Positions 7,833 through 16,456 of a stretch of DNA of 64,000 bases are shown here, in pieces. The notes beneath the pieces were generated by a model. It searched no databases. It was not told the DNA's origin and saw only the letters and a list, made by a program, of their open reading frames with translations. The DNA comes from Dehalococcoidia bacterium. Lineage in GTDB: Bacteria > Chloroflexota > Dehalococcoidia > E44-bin15. Position 1 is the stretch's first letter; every line of letters starts with the position of its first letter. Where the stretch lies: positions 35,817 to 99,816 of the forward strand of contig DATKYK010000015.1 of the NCBI GenBank assembly GCA_035528575.1, in the 5' to 3' direction. Both the position numbers and the translations under genes were made by a program.

Positions 7833-8247
7833 AATAGACTTGCCGGAGCTGTTTGATTTCGATACTGAGGTACGGGTGAGTATAAACGACATCAACGCCG
7901 GTGGACATCTGGGGAACCACTCTTTAGTCGCAATATTGAATGAAGCTCACCTGAGGTTTTTAGAGGCCAAGGGTTTTCCCGAGCCGGTGATCGACGGCCT
8001 CGCTTTCATCAATTCCGATCTGGCCATCGTTTACCGGTCGCAGGCATTTCACCGCGATGTTCTGAGGATCGAGGTCGCCGTTGCCAATTTCCATAAGTAT
8101 GGCTGCGATATAGTATACCGGGTTACCAACAATCAGACCGGGAAGCAGGTAGCTGTGGCCAAGACAGGGATGTTGTTTTTCGATTACCAGAGGAATAAGA
8201 TCGCCGAGGTTCCCGCAAGATTCAAGTCGGTCTTTGAGTCCAGTTAG
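7819..8247 (+). CDS. Hotdog-fold acyl-CoA thioesterase family protein
   Basis: 142 residues from ATG 7819, preceded by a GGGGG run; a GTG at 7786 is an alternative start. It has the 4-hydroxybenzoyl-CoA thioesterase pattern: VSINDINAGGHLGNHSLVAILNEA (family D-x-N-x2-GH-x-N-N), then a central YRSQAFHRDVLRIEV strand pair and a C-terminal VAKTGMLFFDY. The family hydrolyses acyl-CoA or acyl-carrier-protein thioesters in the cytoplasm; the acyl group is unknown. Last gene of the pyrF run. Confidence 0.82.
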   Translation: MSRIKIDLPELFDFDTEVRVSINDINAGGHLGNHSLVAILNEAHLRFLEAKGFPEPVIDGLAFINSDLAIVYRSQAFHRDVLRIEVAVANFHKYGCDIVYRVTNNQTGKQVAVAKTGMLFFDYQRNKIAEVPARFKSVFESS

Positions 8248-8390
8248 CACGTCTCATTTTTTGTAAAAAATGGTGAGAATGCACGTCAGCTTGCCGGTGG
8301 GATGAGTCGCAGGGCGGGTGGCAGGCAGCGTATTTGGGAGCTCTAGAGCGAATTAGATCTATGAATGTGCGAGAATTTGCGACACGGATG

Positions 8391-8410
8391 CCCCCCAGCA
8401 AGCTGGGGGG
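8391..8410 (+). other. GC-rich perfect stem-loop in the cysK leader
   Basis: CCCCCCAGC at 8391-8399 is perfectly complementary to GCTGGGGGG at 8402-8410, separated by AA. It ends 27 bases before the cysK ATG. There is no T-run after it on either strand, so it is not a standard terminator. It could protect or regulate the mRNA, or be a repeat. Confidence 0.55.
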
Positions 8411-8437
8411 TAATTCAACTAAAGGAAGAGGGTTGAT

Positions 8438-9328
8438 ATGGAAGACACAGGGTACAGTGTGCTGGACGCTATCGGGAATACGCCTCTGGTCAGGATAAAG
8501 AATGTATATGCCAAGCTGGAGAGCGTCAATCCAAGCGGTAGCATTAAGGACCGCGTCGCGCTGGAGATAATCGAGGCGGCCGAGAGGTCGGGGGAGCTGA
8601 AGCGGGGCTACACCATCGTCGAGGCCTCAAGCGGCAACACCGGCATCTCGCTATCCATGGTGGCCATGGCAAAGGGTTATCGCATGGTGGTGGTCATGCC
8701 GGAGAATATGAGCGAGGAGCGCAAGCAGATGATGCTGGCATTTGGCGCCGAGCTGGTGCTCACCTCCAGGAGCGGCAGCCTGAGGGAGGCTATCGAGCGG
8801 GCGGAGGAGATCGCCACGAAGACGAGGCACTTCATAGCCCGGCAGTTCAGCAACCCGAACAATATAAAAGCGCAGGAGAAGACCGGTGAGGAGATACTGC
8901 AGCAGATCGGGCCGGTGGACGCCATCGTAGCCGGAGTCGGCACCGGCGGCACGCTCATGGGCTTATCCAACGTCATAAGGAGAGAAAACCCGGATGTCAA
9001 GGTCATTGCCGTGGAGCCTGAGGAGGCGTCCGTCATGTTCGGCGGTAGCGACGTCCGTATCGAGGAGCACCAGATTCAGGGCATAGGCGATGGCTTCATC
9101 CCCAAGATCGTCGACATGAGCAGGGTGGATAACGTCTACACCGTAGGCAGCAAGGAGGCGGTGGACATGGCCCGCAGTTTGTGCCACAAGCACGGGCTCA
9201 TGGTGGGCATAAGCTCCGGCGCCAATATGCTGGTGGCGCTGAGGGTAGCGAAGAAATACGACAAGGTCGTTACCGTCCTGCCGGACAGGGGCGAGCGCTA
9301 CCTGAGCATGGACCTGTTCAAGTATTAG
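8438..9328 (+). CDS. cysK: Cysteine synthase (O-acetylserine sulfhydrylase)
   Basis: 296 residues, fold-type II PLP enzyme making cysteine from O-acetylserine and sulfide. PLP lysine K37 lies in NPSGSIKDRV, the substrate loop is SSGNTGIS (64-71), and the phosphate-binding loop is GVGTGGTLMG. The C-terminal ERYLSM motif is typical. ATG 8438 is preceded by GGAAGAGGG. A decayed copy of its 3' part lies 1080 bases downstream at 10091-10366. Confidence 0.95.
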   Translation: MEDTGYSVLDAIGNTPLVRIKNVYAKLESVNPSGSIKDRVALEIIEAAERSGELKRGYTIVEASSGNTGISLSMVAMAKGYRMVVVMPENMSEERKQMMLAFGAELVLTSRSGSLREAIERAEEIATKTRHFIARQFSNPNNIKAQEKTGEEILQQIGPVDAIVAGVGTGGTLMGLSNVIRRENPDVKVIAVEPEEASVMFGGSDVRIEEHQIQGIGDGFIPKIVDMSRVDNVYTVGSKEAVDMARSLCHKHGLMVGISSGANMLVALRVAKKYDKVVTVLPDRGERYLSMDLFKY

Positions 9329-9544
9329 GCTGAGTGGAACCTGATTGATAGTGAGGAGCAACCTGTATTACATGGTGGCACCAAGTAGCGCTGCGTCTCA
9401 TTCTGTCATATAAATTTATCGACCTTGTATCCGGGCGTACCGCATAGTATCAGCGGGTGACATACAATTTGTCGGCAAAATGTCGGTAAAAGCACGCTAG
9501 CCTGTGGGGACTATATAGGGCTTGGGCATAAAGGTTATGAGAGA

Positions 9545-9574
9545 GGGGCCACCCGTTCCCAGGTAGCCCCTTTT
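9545..9574 (+). terminator. Probable rho-independent terminator
   Basis: GGGGCCACC (9545-9553) pairs with GGTAGCCCC (9562-9570), with one internal mismatch, followed by TTTT and further T/A. It lies 216 bases after cysK on the plus strand and would end transcription from cysK. Confidence 0.6.
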
Positions 9575-9630
9575 AATACGCCTAGAGGGCTAATTACTAC
9601 GTTACCCTTCCTCCTTTTCCAGTTGCTTCG

Positions 9631-9855
9631 TTACCCCCTTGGCAAGTTTGACATTGTGTGTATCAGTTCTTCCTCTGTGTAGCCAGCGCCGGCTCCCTCC
9701 ACTTCTTCCGCCGGCTGTTTCCTACGCGCAGTTGGAATATTCAACTCTCTATGGCAGCCACATTGGATACATACCAAATACCAGCCGTATGAATCATTTT
9801 CGATAAAGACGTTACCTCCGCAGCGAATGCATCCTTTAAGTCTCCACGTTTGCAT
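9631..9855 (-). CDS. Small double-CxxC zinc-ribbon-like protein
   Basis: 74 residues. Two cysteine pairs, CIRCGG at 9-14 and CIQCGC near 29-34, frame a short aromatic strand region, as in a zinc ribbon; the rest is a charged tail. ATG 9855 follows a strong GGAGG at the right distance, which supports a real gene. No function is known. The gene lies between cysK and the decayed cysK fragment, and its upstream region (9880-10020) is very AT-rich. Confidence 0.6.
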   Translation of the reverse strand: MQTWRLKGCIRCGGNVFIENDSYGWYLVCIQCGCHRELNIPTARRKQPAEEVEGAGAGYTEEELIHTMSNLPRG

Positions 9856-10090
9856 AGTATGCCTCCTTACCCTGAGCGATTTTTGAGAAGCAGGTCAACC
9901 TCACATAACTTATATTATCTTTATTTATATACATTATACTATATTAAAATTAAGCATAATTATATTATATTATAGTTTATACCATAATTATGACAGTTTG
10001 TCAATAGTATTTACCTATTTGAGGAAATATTGATGACATCCAATCCATCAATGAAGCGGGGAGCTGGAACAGGCCGTCAGGCTCAACGCT

Positions 10091-10366
10091 GTCGAGCCTG
10101 AGGAGGCGTCCGTCATGTTCGGCGGTAGCGACGTCCGTATAGAGGAGCACCGCATACAGGGCATAGGCGATGGCTTCATGCCCCAGGATCGTCGAGATGA
10201 GGAGGTTGAAAAGGGTCTAAACCATAGGCAGTAAGGAGGCAGTGGATATCGCCCGCAGTTTATGCCGCAAGCACGGGCTGATGGTGGAGATAGGTTACGG
10301 TGTCAACATGCTGGTTGAGCTAAGGGTAGCGAAGAAATAGGATAAGGTGGCAACAGTCTTGCCTGG
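10091..10366 (+). pseudogene. cysK: Decayed 3' fragment of a cysK duplicate
   Basis: Bases from 10091 align with 9011 onwards inside cysK, offset exactly 1080 at the start, and near-identical for the first 80 bases (only a few changes between 10091 and 10170). Small insertions, deletions and stops then break the frame, for example an extra base near 10181 and a TAG replacing TAC at about 10338. Homology fades near 10366. No start codon or 5' half is present. It is a remnant of a partial duplication or of recombination at cysK. Confidence 0.9.
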
Positions 10367-10373
10367 GCTCTCT

Positions 10374-10925
10374 TCACCCCTGCCCCCACCTCTCGTGGAA
10401 GACTATCTCCCCTAGCTCCTTGCGGCCGGGGCCTTCGGGCTGCTCGGCGGGGTGGCCCAGGGGGATGAGCTCCACGACCCTTACCCCTTCGGGCACGCCA
10501 AGTATCTCCTCGGCCTTTTTGGCGTCGAACAGGCCGACGTGGACGGTAGCGAGTCCCAGCTCTACCGCGGCGAGCATGAGGCTCTGGGAGGCGGAGGCGA
10601 CATCGAACATATACCAGTAGTCGCCCTTGTCGGTTACCACCTCGCCCCGCTTAAAGCCGGCCCTGCCGGTCTCGGCGCAGGCGACGAGCACCACGGGGAC
10701 GGTCCGCACCGCATCCCTGGCGGGGTTGGTGGAGGACAGGGTGTCGGCAAGCCTGGATTTGGTGTCGGGGTCCTTGACCACTATCCACCTGACGCACTGT
10801 TTGTTGGCCCACGAAGGCGCCCAGCGGGCGGCATCCAGCACTATCTCGATATCACTGTCGCTTATTGGGTCTGTCGTATACTTGCGTACGCTGCGGCGGC
10901 TCTTTATTGCTTCCATAACTTCCAT
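10374..10925 (-). CDS. Nitroreductase-family FMN-dependent oxidoreductase
   Basis: 183 residues. The N-terminus has AIKSRRSVRKYTTDPIS, the FMN phosphate-binding S-RRSVR-Y motif, followed by ARWAPSWANKQ, and the C-terminal half has ELGLATVHVGLFD and ELIPLGHP. Members use NAD(P)H and FMN to reduce nitro compounds, quinones or flavin-like substrates; the natural substrate is unknown. A GGAGG lies upstream of ATG 10925. It begins right after the cysK remnant on the opposite strand. Confidence 0.88.
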   Translation of the reverse strand: MEVMEAIKSRRSVRKYTTDPISDSDIEIVLDAARWAPSWANKQCVRWIVVKDPDTKSRLADTLSSTNPARDAVRTVPVVLVACAETGRAGFKRGEVVTDKGDYWYMFDVASASQSLMLAAVELGLATVHVGLFDAKKAEEILGVPEGVRVVELIPLGHPAEQPEGPGRKELGEIVFHERWGQG

Positions 10926-11205
10926 CGCTTCTATTCCTCCTTATTCTGAACCAGTTTTACCCGAAAAAAGTAACCGTACTGTAGTATATCCCTAATAGGA
11001 GAGTGAAGACAATGAGGTGTAATAATCCAGCACATTGGTGATGCGTCGCCGTTCGCCTGCTTTTACGCTGTCATTGCGAGGGAAATAGAGCTACATTCCA
11101 TGTCGTTCCGAACCTGTTTCGGAATCTCGAGGTTAATAGGGGGATGCTGAAAGCAATGGGTAGGATGGCTAGATTACCCGATCTCCGAGCAAGGCCGACA
11201 GGTCG
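10926..11205. other. Intergenic region with a REP-like hairpin
   Basis: No gene with a ribosome site. Around 11098-11131 the sequence TTCCGAA-CCTGT-TTCGGAA forms a hairpin following TCATTGCGAGG, resembling dispersed REP-type palindromic sequences. The rest shows nothing recognisable. Confidence 0.35.
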
Positions 11206-11282
11206 GTCCGTCTTACGGACTCCGATACTTCGTTCGGAGCCGACACTTTGGCCAGCATCGGAGTCCGATATTTCATTCGGAC
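11206..11282. repeat. Cluster of three short palindromes with a repeated core
   Basis: Three adjacent hairpins: 11206-11220 (GTCCG/CGGAC), 11220-11239 (CTCCGA/TCGGAG) and 11263-11282 (GTCCGA/TCGGAC). The last two share CCGATA-TTC-TTCGGA. They lie between the nitroreductase and SBBP genes and look like REP-type elements; no RAYT transposase is seen. Confidence 0.6.
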
Positions 11283-11433
11283 AAGTCGGGCAACAGGCTT
11301 GGCCAGCCTAACCGGCGGATCGAGGCCACGCGGAGGGTATTGGGTCTCAGTGGTGTTCTGTCATGAGACGTGGGACGCCCCTTTATGGCTCCTGCTTAGT
11401 AGAACCTGTAGTGTAGCACGCTGGACTGGTAAA

Positions 11434-11466
11434 TAAAACGGGGGTGGGACACCTGTCCCACCCCCC
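11434..11466 (-). terminator. Rho-independent terminator of the first SBBP gene
   Basis: An 11-bp perfect stem, 11440-11450 with 11455-11465, and a four-base loop. Read on the minus strand it is followed by GTTTTATT. It lies 29 bases past the gene's stop. An almost identical terminator follows the second SBBP gene. Confidence 0.85.
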
Positions 11467-11494
11467 GTACTCTTCTCGTCTACTATTTAATAGT

Positions 11495-13822
11495 CTACGT
11501 TGACCGCTTCCTCTGTGTTATAACTATGACTGACATAGCCAGGATGATAAACGCCGCAAGCCCCAGCCACGGCGCCAGTACCTGCAGCCGGTCCACCGGC
11601 TTGATGACACCGCCAACGGGCACTATTGGCTCGGTCTCGCAGACCTTGGCCACGAAGGCGTCGTAGCTGAACTTGTTGTATTCCAGGTCCGGCCCCACGG
11701 TCACGGGGAATTCTTCGGTGGTTTCGTCGGAATCGGTGTAACCGGCGACGTAGGCGCAGCCGGAGCCGTCCACGGCGATGCCATAGCCTAAGTCCTCCTG
11801 GGAGCCGCCGATGTAGCCGCAGTAGTCCAGCCCGGTGCCGCCGGCCTTGACCTTAGAGACGAAGGCGTCGCCGTAGCCGCCGCTGTAGCTAGTGTCTGGC
11901 CCCACGGCCACGGGGAAACCTTCGGTGGTCTCGTTGGACTCGGTCCAGCCGGTGACGTAGGCGCAGCCTGAGCCGTCCACGGCGATGCCGTAGCATTCGT
12001 CCTCCTGGGAGCCGCCGATGTAGCCGCAGTAACCCAGCCCGGCGCCGCCTGCATTGACCTTGGCCACGAAAGCGTCGCTGCCGCCGCCGTTGAAGCTAAG
12101 GTCCGGCCCCCCGGCCACAGGGAAGGTGGCCTCGTCAGAATAGGTTCGGCCGACGACGTAGGCGCAGCCCGAGACGTCCACGGCGATGCCGTAGCCATAG
12201 TCAGACTCGTTGCCGCCGATGTAGCCGCAGTAGACCAGCCCGGTGCCGTTGGCGCTGACCCTGGCCACAAAGGCGTCGTTGTTGCCGTTAAAGTCCAGGT
12301 CCGGCCCCCCTAATACTGGGAAGGTGCTCTGGTTGGAGCTGGTGTATCCGGTGACGTAGGCGCAGCCCGAGCCGTCCACGGCGATGCCACGGCTCTCGTC
12401 TTCATCTGCGCCGCCGATATACCCGCAGTGGTCCAGCATGGTGCCGTTGGCGCTGACCTTGGCCACGAAGGCGTCGTAGGTGCCGCCGCTGTAGCTCAGG
12501 TCCGGCCCCACTTTCACGGGGAAGGTAGTCTGGTTAGAGCTGGTGGAGCCGGTGACGTAGGCGCAGTCCGAGCCGTCCACGGCGATGCCACCGCCCCATT
12601 CAACGGCGGAGCCGCCGATGTAGCCGCAGTAGTCCAGCCCGGTGCCGTTGGCGCTTACCTTGGCCACGAAGACGTCGCTGCTGCCGTTATAGGTCAGGTC
12701 CGGCCCCACTTTCACGGGGAAGGTGGCCTCGTCGGAATAGGTTCGGCCGGTGACGTAGGCGCAGTCCGAGCCGTCCACGGCGATGCCACGGCCCCAGTCA
12801 TCGGCGGAGCCGCCGATGTAGCCGCAGTAGTCCAGCCCGGTGCCGCTGGCATTGACCTTGGCCACGAAGGCATCCAAGTCGAGGTTGTGGCTCGTGTCTG
12901 GCCCCACGGTAACGGGGAAGGTGGCCTCGTCGGAATTGGTGTAGCCCGTGACATAGGCGCAGCCCGAGCCGTCCACGGCGATGCCGTTGCCCACGTCAAC
13001 GCCTAAGCCGCCGATGTAGCCGCAGTAGACCAGCACCACGGGGTCGATTACCAAGAGCTCACCCGGGTCATAGCTCCCCACCTCGAAGCCGTAGCTGTGG
13101 GCCTCCTCGTCCAGCGCGTAGCTCGAATCCACCGGCAGTCGCTCCCCCCCGACATCCTGGTAGGCCACCGGCCGGTCATCGATAAAACCGCCCACCGGCG
13201 TGCTCACCTCCAATTGCCCACCCTCATTGAGGGTCAATGCGCTGGCGCCGTCGTAGGCCAGCCTTATCTGTCCCGGGTCGGCCCCCGGTTGCACCATAAA
13301 GGTGTATTTCAACAGGCTGGTGTCGCCGCTGTAGACCAGGTCAATCCCGGGCCACAGGTCGGGGTAGGCCACGCCGGCGTAGGCGGGCAGCCCCGTCTTC
13401 CATTCCTCCGGGGAGCCCTTGAAGTAGCTGATGACGGCCTCGGTCCGGTCCTTACCGACGGGCTGGACGTCGGGGTCCGCGCCCACAAACTCGAGCTTAA
13501 TGGCATAGTGCTCCTGGGAGTCGGCCTCCTCACCGGGACCGCTCATCGCGAAGGTCACGCCCCGGGCGGTGAAGTAGAGGCTCATGTCTTGGCCCTGGAC
13601 GTAGTAGGCCACGCGCTGGTCCAGCTGCCCCTGGTTCTCGATGAAATAGAGGGGGAGATTCAAAAGCGCTAATTCGACGCCGTCTTCCGCCACCGCATCG
13701 GCCTGTGCTGGCACTTCTGCGGCCTGGGCCAGCCCCGCTGACTCGGCGCCGTCCATTTCCGGCGCCAGCGCCGCGCCCAGCAGAAGTAAGAGTGCCACGC
13801 TAAAAGTGATTGCCTTTTTCAT
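11495..13822 (-). CDS. Secreted SBBP beta-propeller protein, copy 1
   Basis: 775 residues. A signal peptide (MKKAITFSVALLLLLGAAL) is followed by an N-terminal domain with FIENQGQLDQRVAYYVQG (DUF7948-type, about 55-245), then seven repeats of about 60 residues beginning YCGYIGG and containing GIAVDGSGCAYVTG, the SBBP beta-propeller repeat. Most repeats carry two cysteines. The end is PVGG-x3-PVDRL-x2-LAPWLGLAA, a hydrophobic helix and RKRST, which looks like a cell-surface anchor. The role is unknown; such propellers often bind ligands or partners outside the cell. GGGGGGG precedes ATG 13822. It is the tandem paralogue of 14072-16423. Confidence 0.85.
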   Translation of the reverse strand: MKKAITFSVALLLLLGAALAPEMDGAESAGLAQAAEVPAQADAVAEDGVELALLNLPLYFIENQGQLDQRVAYYVQGQDMSLYFTARGVTFAMSGPGEEADSQEHYAIKLEFVGADPDVQPVGKDRTEAVISYFKGSPEEWKTGLPAYAGVAYPDLWPGIDLVYSGDTSLLKYTFMVQPGADPGQIRLAYDGASALTLNEGGQLEVSTPVGGFIDDRPVAYQDVGGERLPVDSSYALDEEAHSYGFEVGSYDPGELLVIDPVVLVYCGYIGGLGVDVGNGIAVDGSGCAYVTGYTNSDEATFPVTVGPDTSHNLDLDAFVAKVNASGTGLDYCGYIGGSADDWGRGIAVDGSDCAYVTGRTYSDEATFPVKVGPDLTYNGSSDVFVAKVSANGTGLDYCGYIGGSAVEWGGGIAVDGSDCAYVTGSTSSNQTTFPVKVGPDLSYSGGTYDAFVAKVSANGTMLDHCGYIGGADEDESRGIAVDGSGCAYVTGYTSSNQSTFPVLGGPDLDFNGNNDAFVARVSANGTGLVYCGYIGGNESDYGYGIAVDVSGCAYVVGRTYSDEATFPVAGGPDLSFNGGGSDAFVAKVNAGGAGLGYCGYIGGSQEDECYGIAVDGSGCAYVTGWTESNETTEGFPVAVGPDTSYSGGYGDAFVSKVKAGGTGLDYCGYIGGSQEDLGYGIAVDGSGCAYVAGYTDSDETTEEFPVTVGPDLEYNKFSYDAFVAKVCETEPIVPVGGVIKPVDRLQVLAPWLGLAAFIILAMSVIVITQRKRST

Positions 13823-13857
13823 TGTCCCCCCCTAATGCTTTTTATTTTACTAGTGTG

Positions 13858-13886
13858 ATGATACTCTTGGGGAGGCAGGCCGTCAA
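13858..13886 (-). promoter_or_regulatory. Predicted promoter of SBBP copy 1
   Basis: On the minus strand: TTGACG (13886-13881), 17-base spacer, TATCAT (13863-13858), 35 bases before the start codon. The same arrangement and nearly the same sequence lies before SBBP copy 2. Confidence 0.7.
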
Positions 13887-14010
13887 CCCTGCGTACTCGT
13901 GCATTGAACTCGCTGTAAGTTACCGCTATGTGATTTTTTAAGAGACTGATGAAAAAGAGGTGCCCCGATTATGTAGGGGGCACTCTACCTTATCACCATT
14001 GCCGATACTA

Positions 14011-14042
14011 AGAAACGGGGGTGGGACACCTGTCCCACCCCC
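14011..14042 (-). terminator. Rho-independent terminator of SBBP copy 2
   Basis: The 11-bp stem 14017-14027 with 14032-14042 and its loop are identical to the stem and loop of the terminator after copy 1 (11440-11465), followed on the minus strand by GTTTCTT. It shows that the duplicated unit included its own terminator. Confidence 0.82.
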
Positions 14043-14071
14043 CATGTTCTTTTCGTCTACTCTTTAAGAGC

Positions 14072-16423
14072 CTACGTCGCTCGCTTCCTCTGCGTTATCA
14101 CTATGACTGACATAGACAGGACGATAAACGCTGCCAGCCCCAGCCATGGCGCCAGTAGCTGCAGCCGGTCAACCGGCTCTACAAGTCCGCCAACGGGCAT
14201 TATTGGCTCGGTCTCGCAGACCTTAGCTACGAAGGCGTCGAAGCCGCCGTTGTAGGTCAGGTCCGGCCCCACGGTATCGGGGAAGGTGGCCTCGTCGGAG
14301 CTGGTCCCGCCGGTGACGTAGGCGCAGCCCGAGCCGTCCACGGCGATGCCGTTGCCGTAGTCATCGCTGAAGCCGCCGATGTAGCCGCAGTAGTCCAGCC
14401 CTGTGCCGCCGGCATTGACCTTGGCCACGAAGGCGTCGCGGTCGTCGTTGTGGGTCAGGTCCGGCCCCACGGCTACGGGGAAGCCCTCGGTCACGTTGGA
14501 GCTGGTGTAGCCGGTGACGTAGGCGCAGCCGTCACCGTCCACGGCGATGCCGAAGCCGTAGTCCCAGTCGGAGCCGCCGATGTAGCCGCAGTAGTCAAAG
14601 TTGTTCTCAGGAGTTGGGTCATCAGGCTCCACCTTGACCTTGGCCACGAAGGCGTCGTAGAGGCCGTTGTGGCTAGTGTCCGGCCCCACGGCAACGGGGA
14701 AGCTGGCCTGGGTGGAGTTGGTGTATCCGGCAACATAGGCGTTGCCCGAGCCGTCCACGGCGATGCCTGAGCCCCTGTCGTATTCGGAGCCGCCGATGTA
14801 GCCGCAGTAGTCCAGCCCTGTGCCGCCGGTATTGACCTTGGCCACGAAGGCGTCGGTGCTGACGCCGTTGAAGGTCAGGTCCGGCCCCACGGCAACGGGG
14901 AAGCCCTCGGTTTCGTCGGAGAGGGTTTCGCCGGTAATATATGCGTAGCCGTCACCGTCCACGGCGATGCCACAGCCGTAGTCCCAGTCGGAGCCGCCGA
15001 TGTAGCCGCAGTAGTCGTAGTTGTTCTCAGGAGTTGTGCTATTAGGATTCGCCTTGACCTTGGCCACGAAGGCGTCGAAGCCGCCGTTGTAGGTCAGGTC
15101 CGGCCCCACGGTATCGGGGAAGGTGGCCTGGGTGGAGTAGGTGTAGCCGGTGACGTAGGCGCAGCCCGAGCCGTCCACGGCGATGCCGAGGCCGTAGTCA
15201 TCGTCGAAGCCGCCGATGTAGCCGCAGTAGTCCAGCACGGTGCCGTTGGCACTGACCTTGGCCACGAAGGCGTCGCGGGCGTCGTTGTGGGTCAGGTCCG
15301 GCCCCACGGCTACGGGGAAGCCCTCGGTCACGTTGGAGCTGGTGTAGCCGGTGACGTAGGCGCAGCCGTCACCGTCCACGGCGATGCCGTTGCCCCTATC
15401 AGAGTCGGAGCCGCCGATGTAGCCGCAGTAGTCCAGCCCGCTGCCGTCTGCCTTGACCTTGGCCACGAAGGCGTCAGTGCTGCCGTTGTAGGTCGTGTCC
15501 GGCCCCACGGCCACGGGGAAGGTGGTTTGGTCAGATTCGGTGAATCCGGTAACGTAGGCGCAGCCCGAGCCGTCCACGGCGATGCCGTGGCCTGCGTCAG
15601 AGTCGGAGCCGCCGATGTAGCCGCAGTAGACCAGCACCGCGGGGTCGATTACCAACAGCTCGCTTGGGTCATAGCTCCCCACATCAAAGCCGTAGCTGTG
15701 GGCCTCCTCGTCCAGCGCGTAGCTCGACTCCACCGGCACTCGCTTCCCGCCGACAACCTGGTAGGCCACCGGCCGGTCATCCTGGAAGCCGCCCACAGGA
15801 GTGCTCACCTCAAGCTGCCCGCCTTCATTGAGGGTCACCGCGCTCGCGCCGTCGTAGGCCAGCCTTATCTGGCCCGGGTCGGCCCCCGGCCGCACAAGGA
15901 AAGTGTACTTCAACCGGCTGGCGTCGCCAGTGTAGACCAGGTCAATCCCGGGCCACAGGTCAGGGTAGAGAACGCCGGCGTAGGTGGGAAGCCCCGTCTT
16001 CCATTCCTCCGGGGAGCCCGTGAAGTAGCTGAAAACGGCCTCGGTCCGGTCCTTTCCGACGGGCTGGACGTCGGGGTCTGCGCCCACAAACTCAAGCTTA
16101 ATGGCATAGTGCTCTTGGGAGTCGTCCTCCTCCCCGGGACCGCTCATCGCGAAGGTGACACCCCGGGCGGTGAAGTAGAGGCCCATGTCTTGGCCCTGGA
16201 CGTAGTAGGCCACGCGCTGGTCCAGCTGCCCCTGGTTCTCGATGAAATAGAGTGGGAGACTCAAAAGCGCTGCCCCGACGGCGTCTCCCGCCGCCGCATC
16301 GGCCTGTGCTGGCACTTCTGCGGCCTGGGCCAGCCCCGCTGACCCGGCGCCGTCCATTTCCGGCACCAGCGCCGCGCCCAGCACCAGGAAGAGTGCCACG
16401 GTAAAAGTGATTGCCTTTTTCAT
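14072..16423 (-). CDS. Secreted SBBP beta-propeller protein, copy 2
   Basis: 783 residues from ATG 16423, which has GGAGGGAGG just upstream; the open frame continues to 16570 but those residues are not conserved. The layout matches copy 1: signal peptide, N-terminal domain with FIENQGQLDQRVAYY, seven YCGYIGG repeats, and the PVGG-PVDRL-x2-LAPWLGLAA anchor ending RKRAT. Two of the repeats have short extra inserts with NPNSTTPENN or EPDDPTPENN, and two lack the second cysteine (GYAYITG, GNAYVAG). N-terminal domains of the two copies are nearly identical while the propeller repeats differ, suggesting duplication followed by divergence of the repeat surface. Confidence 0.85.
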   Translation of the reverse strand: MKKAITFTVALFLVLGAALVPEMDGAGSAGLAQAAEVPAQADAAAGDAVGAALLSLPLYFIENQGQLDQRVAYYVQGQDMGLYFTARGVTFAMSGPGEEDDSQEHYAIKLEFVGADPDVQPVGKDRTEAVFSYFTGSPEEWKTGLPTYAGVLYPDLWPGIDLVYTGDASRLKYTFLVRPGADPGQIRLAYDGASAVTLNEGGQLEVSTPVGGFQDDRPVAYQVVGGKRVPVESSYALDEEAHSYGFDVGSYDPSELLVIDPAVLVYCGYIGGSDSDAGHGIAVDGSGCAYVTGFTESDQTTFPVAVGPDTTYNGSTDAFVAKVKADGSGLDYCGYIGGSDSDRGNGIAVDGDGCAYVTGYTSSNVTEGFPVAVGPDLTHNDARDAFVAKVSANGTVLDYCGYIGGFDDDYGLGIAVDGSGCAYVTGYTYSTQATFPDTVGPDLTYNGGFDAFVAKVKANPNSTTPENNYDYCGYIGGSDWDYGCGIAVDGDGYAYITGETLSDETEGFPVAVGPDLTFNGVSTDAFVAKVNTGGTGLDYCGYIGGSEYDRGSGIAVDGSGNAYVAGYTNSTQASFPVAVGPDTSHNGLYDAFVAKVKVEPDDPTPENNFDYCGYIGGSDWDYGFGIAVDGDGCAYVTGYTSSNVTEGFPVAVGPDLTHNDDRDAFVAKVNAGGTGLDYCGYIGGFSDDYGNGIAVDGSGCAYVTGGTSSDEATFPDTVGPDLTYNGGFDAFVAKVCETEPIMPVGGLVEPVDRLQLLAPWLGLAAFIVLSMSVIVITQRKRAT

Positions 16424-16456
16424 TGCCTCCCTCCTGCTTATTATTTTATTGGTGTT

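Noticed and set aside
8255..8272. CATTTTTT-GT-AAAAAATG hairpin after the thioesterase gene
   Set aside because: Pure A/T stem with a two-base loop and no following T-run; too weak for a terminator call.
8340..8437. T-box or SAM riboswitch before cysK
   Set aside because: Only a simple hairpin is present; no T-box GGTGGNACCGCG element, no multi-helix riboswitch core.
9880..10020. Very AT-rich stretch as a replication origin
   Set aside because: No DnaA boxes (TTATCCACA) or dnaA/dnaN genes nearby. It is more likely a promoter region or acquired DNA.
11600..15640. Regular repeats that could be mistaken for a CRISPR array
   Set aside because: The period is about 180-200 bases, the repeats are in frame and code for YCGYIGG-type blades; there are no short identical repeats with unique spacers.
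15287..16342. Long 351-codon open frame on the plus strand opposite SBBP copy 2
   Set aside because: It is the antisense shadow of a GC-rich repetitive gene. The minus-strand gene has a signal peptide, promoter, ribosome site and terminator; the plus frame has none. The same holds for 12428-13006 and 13097-13672.
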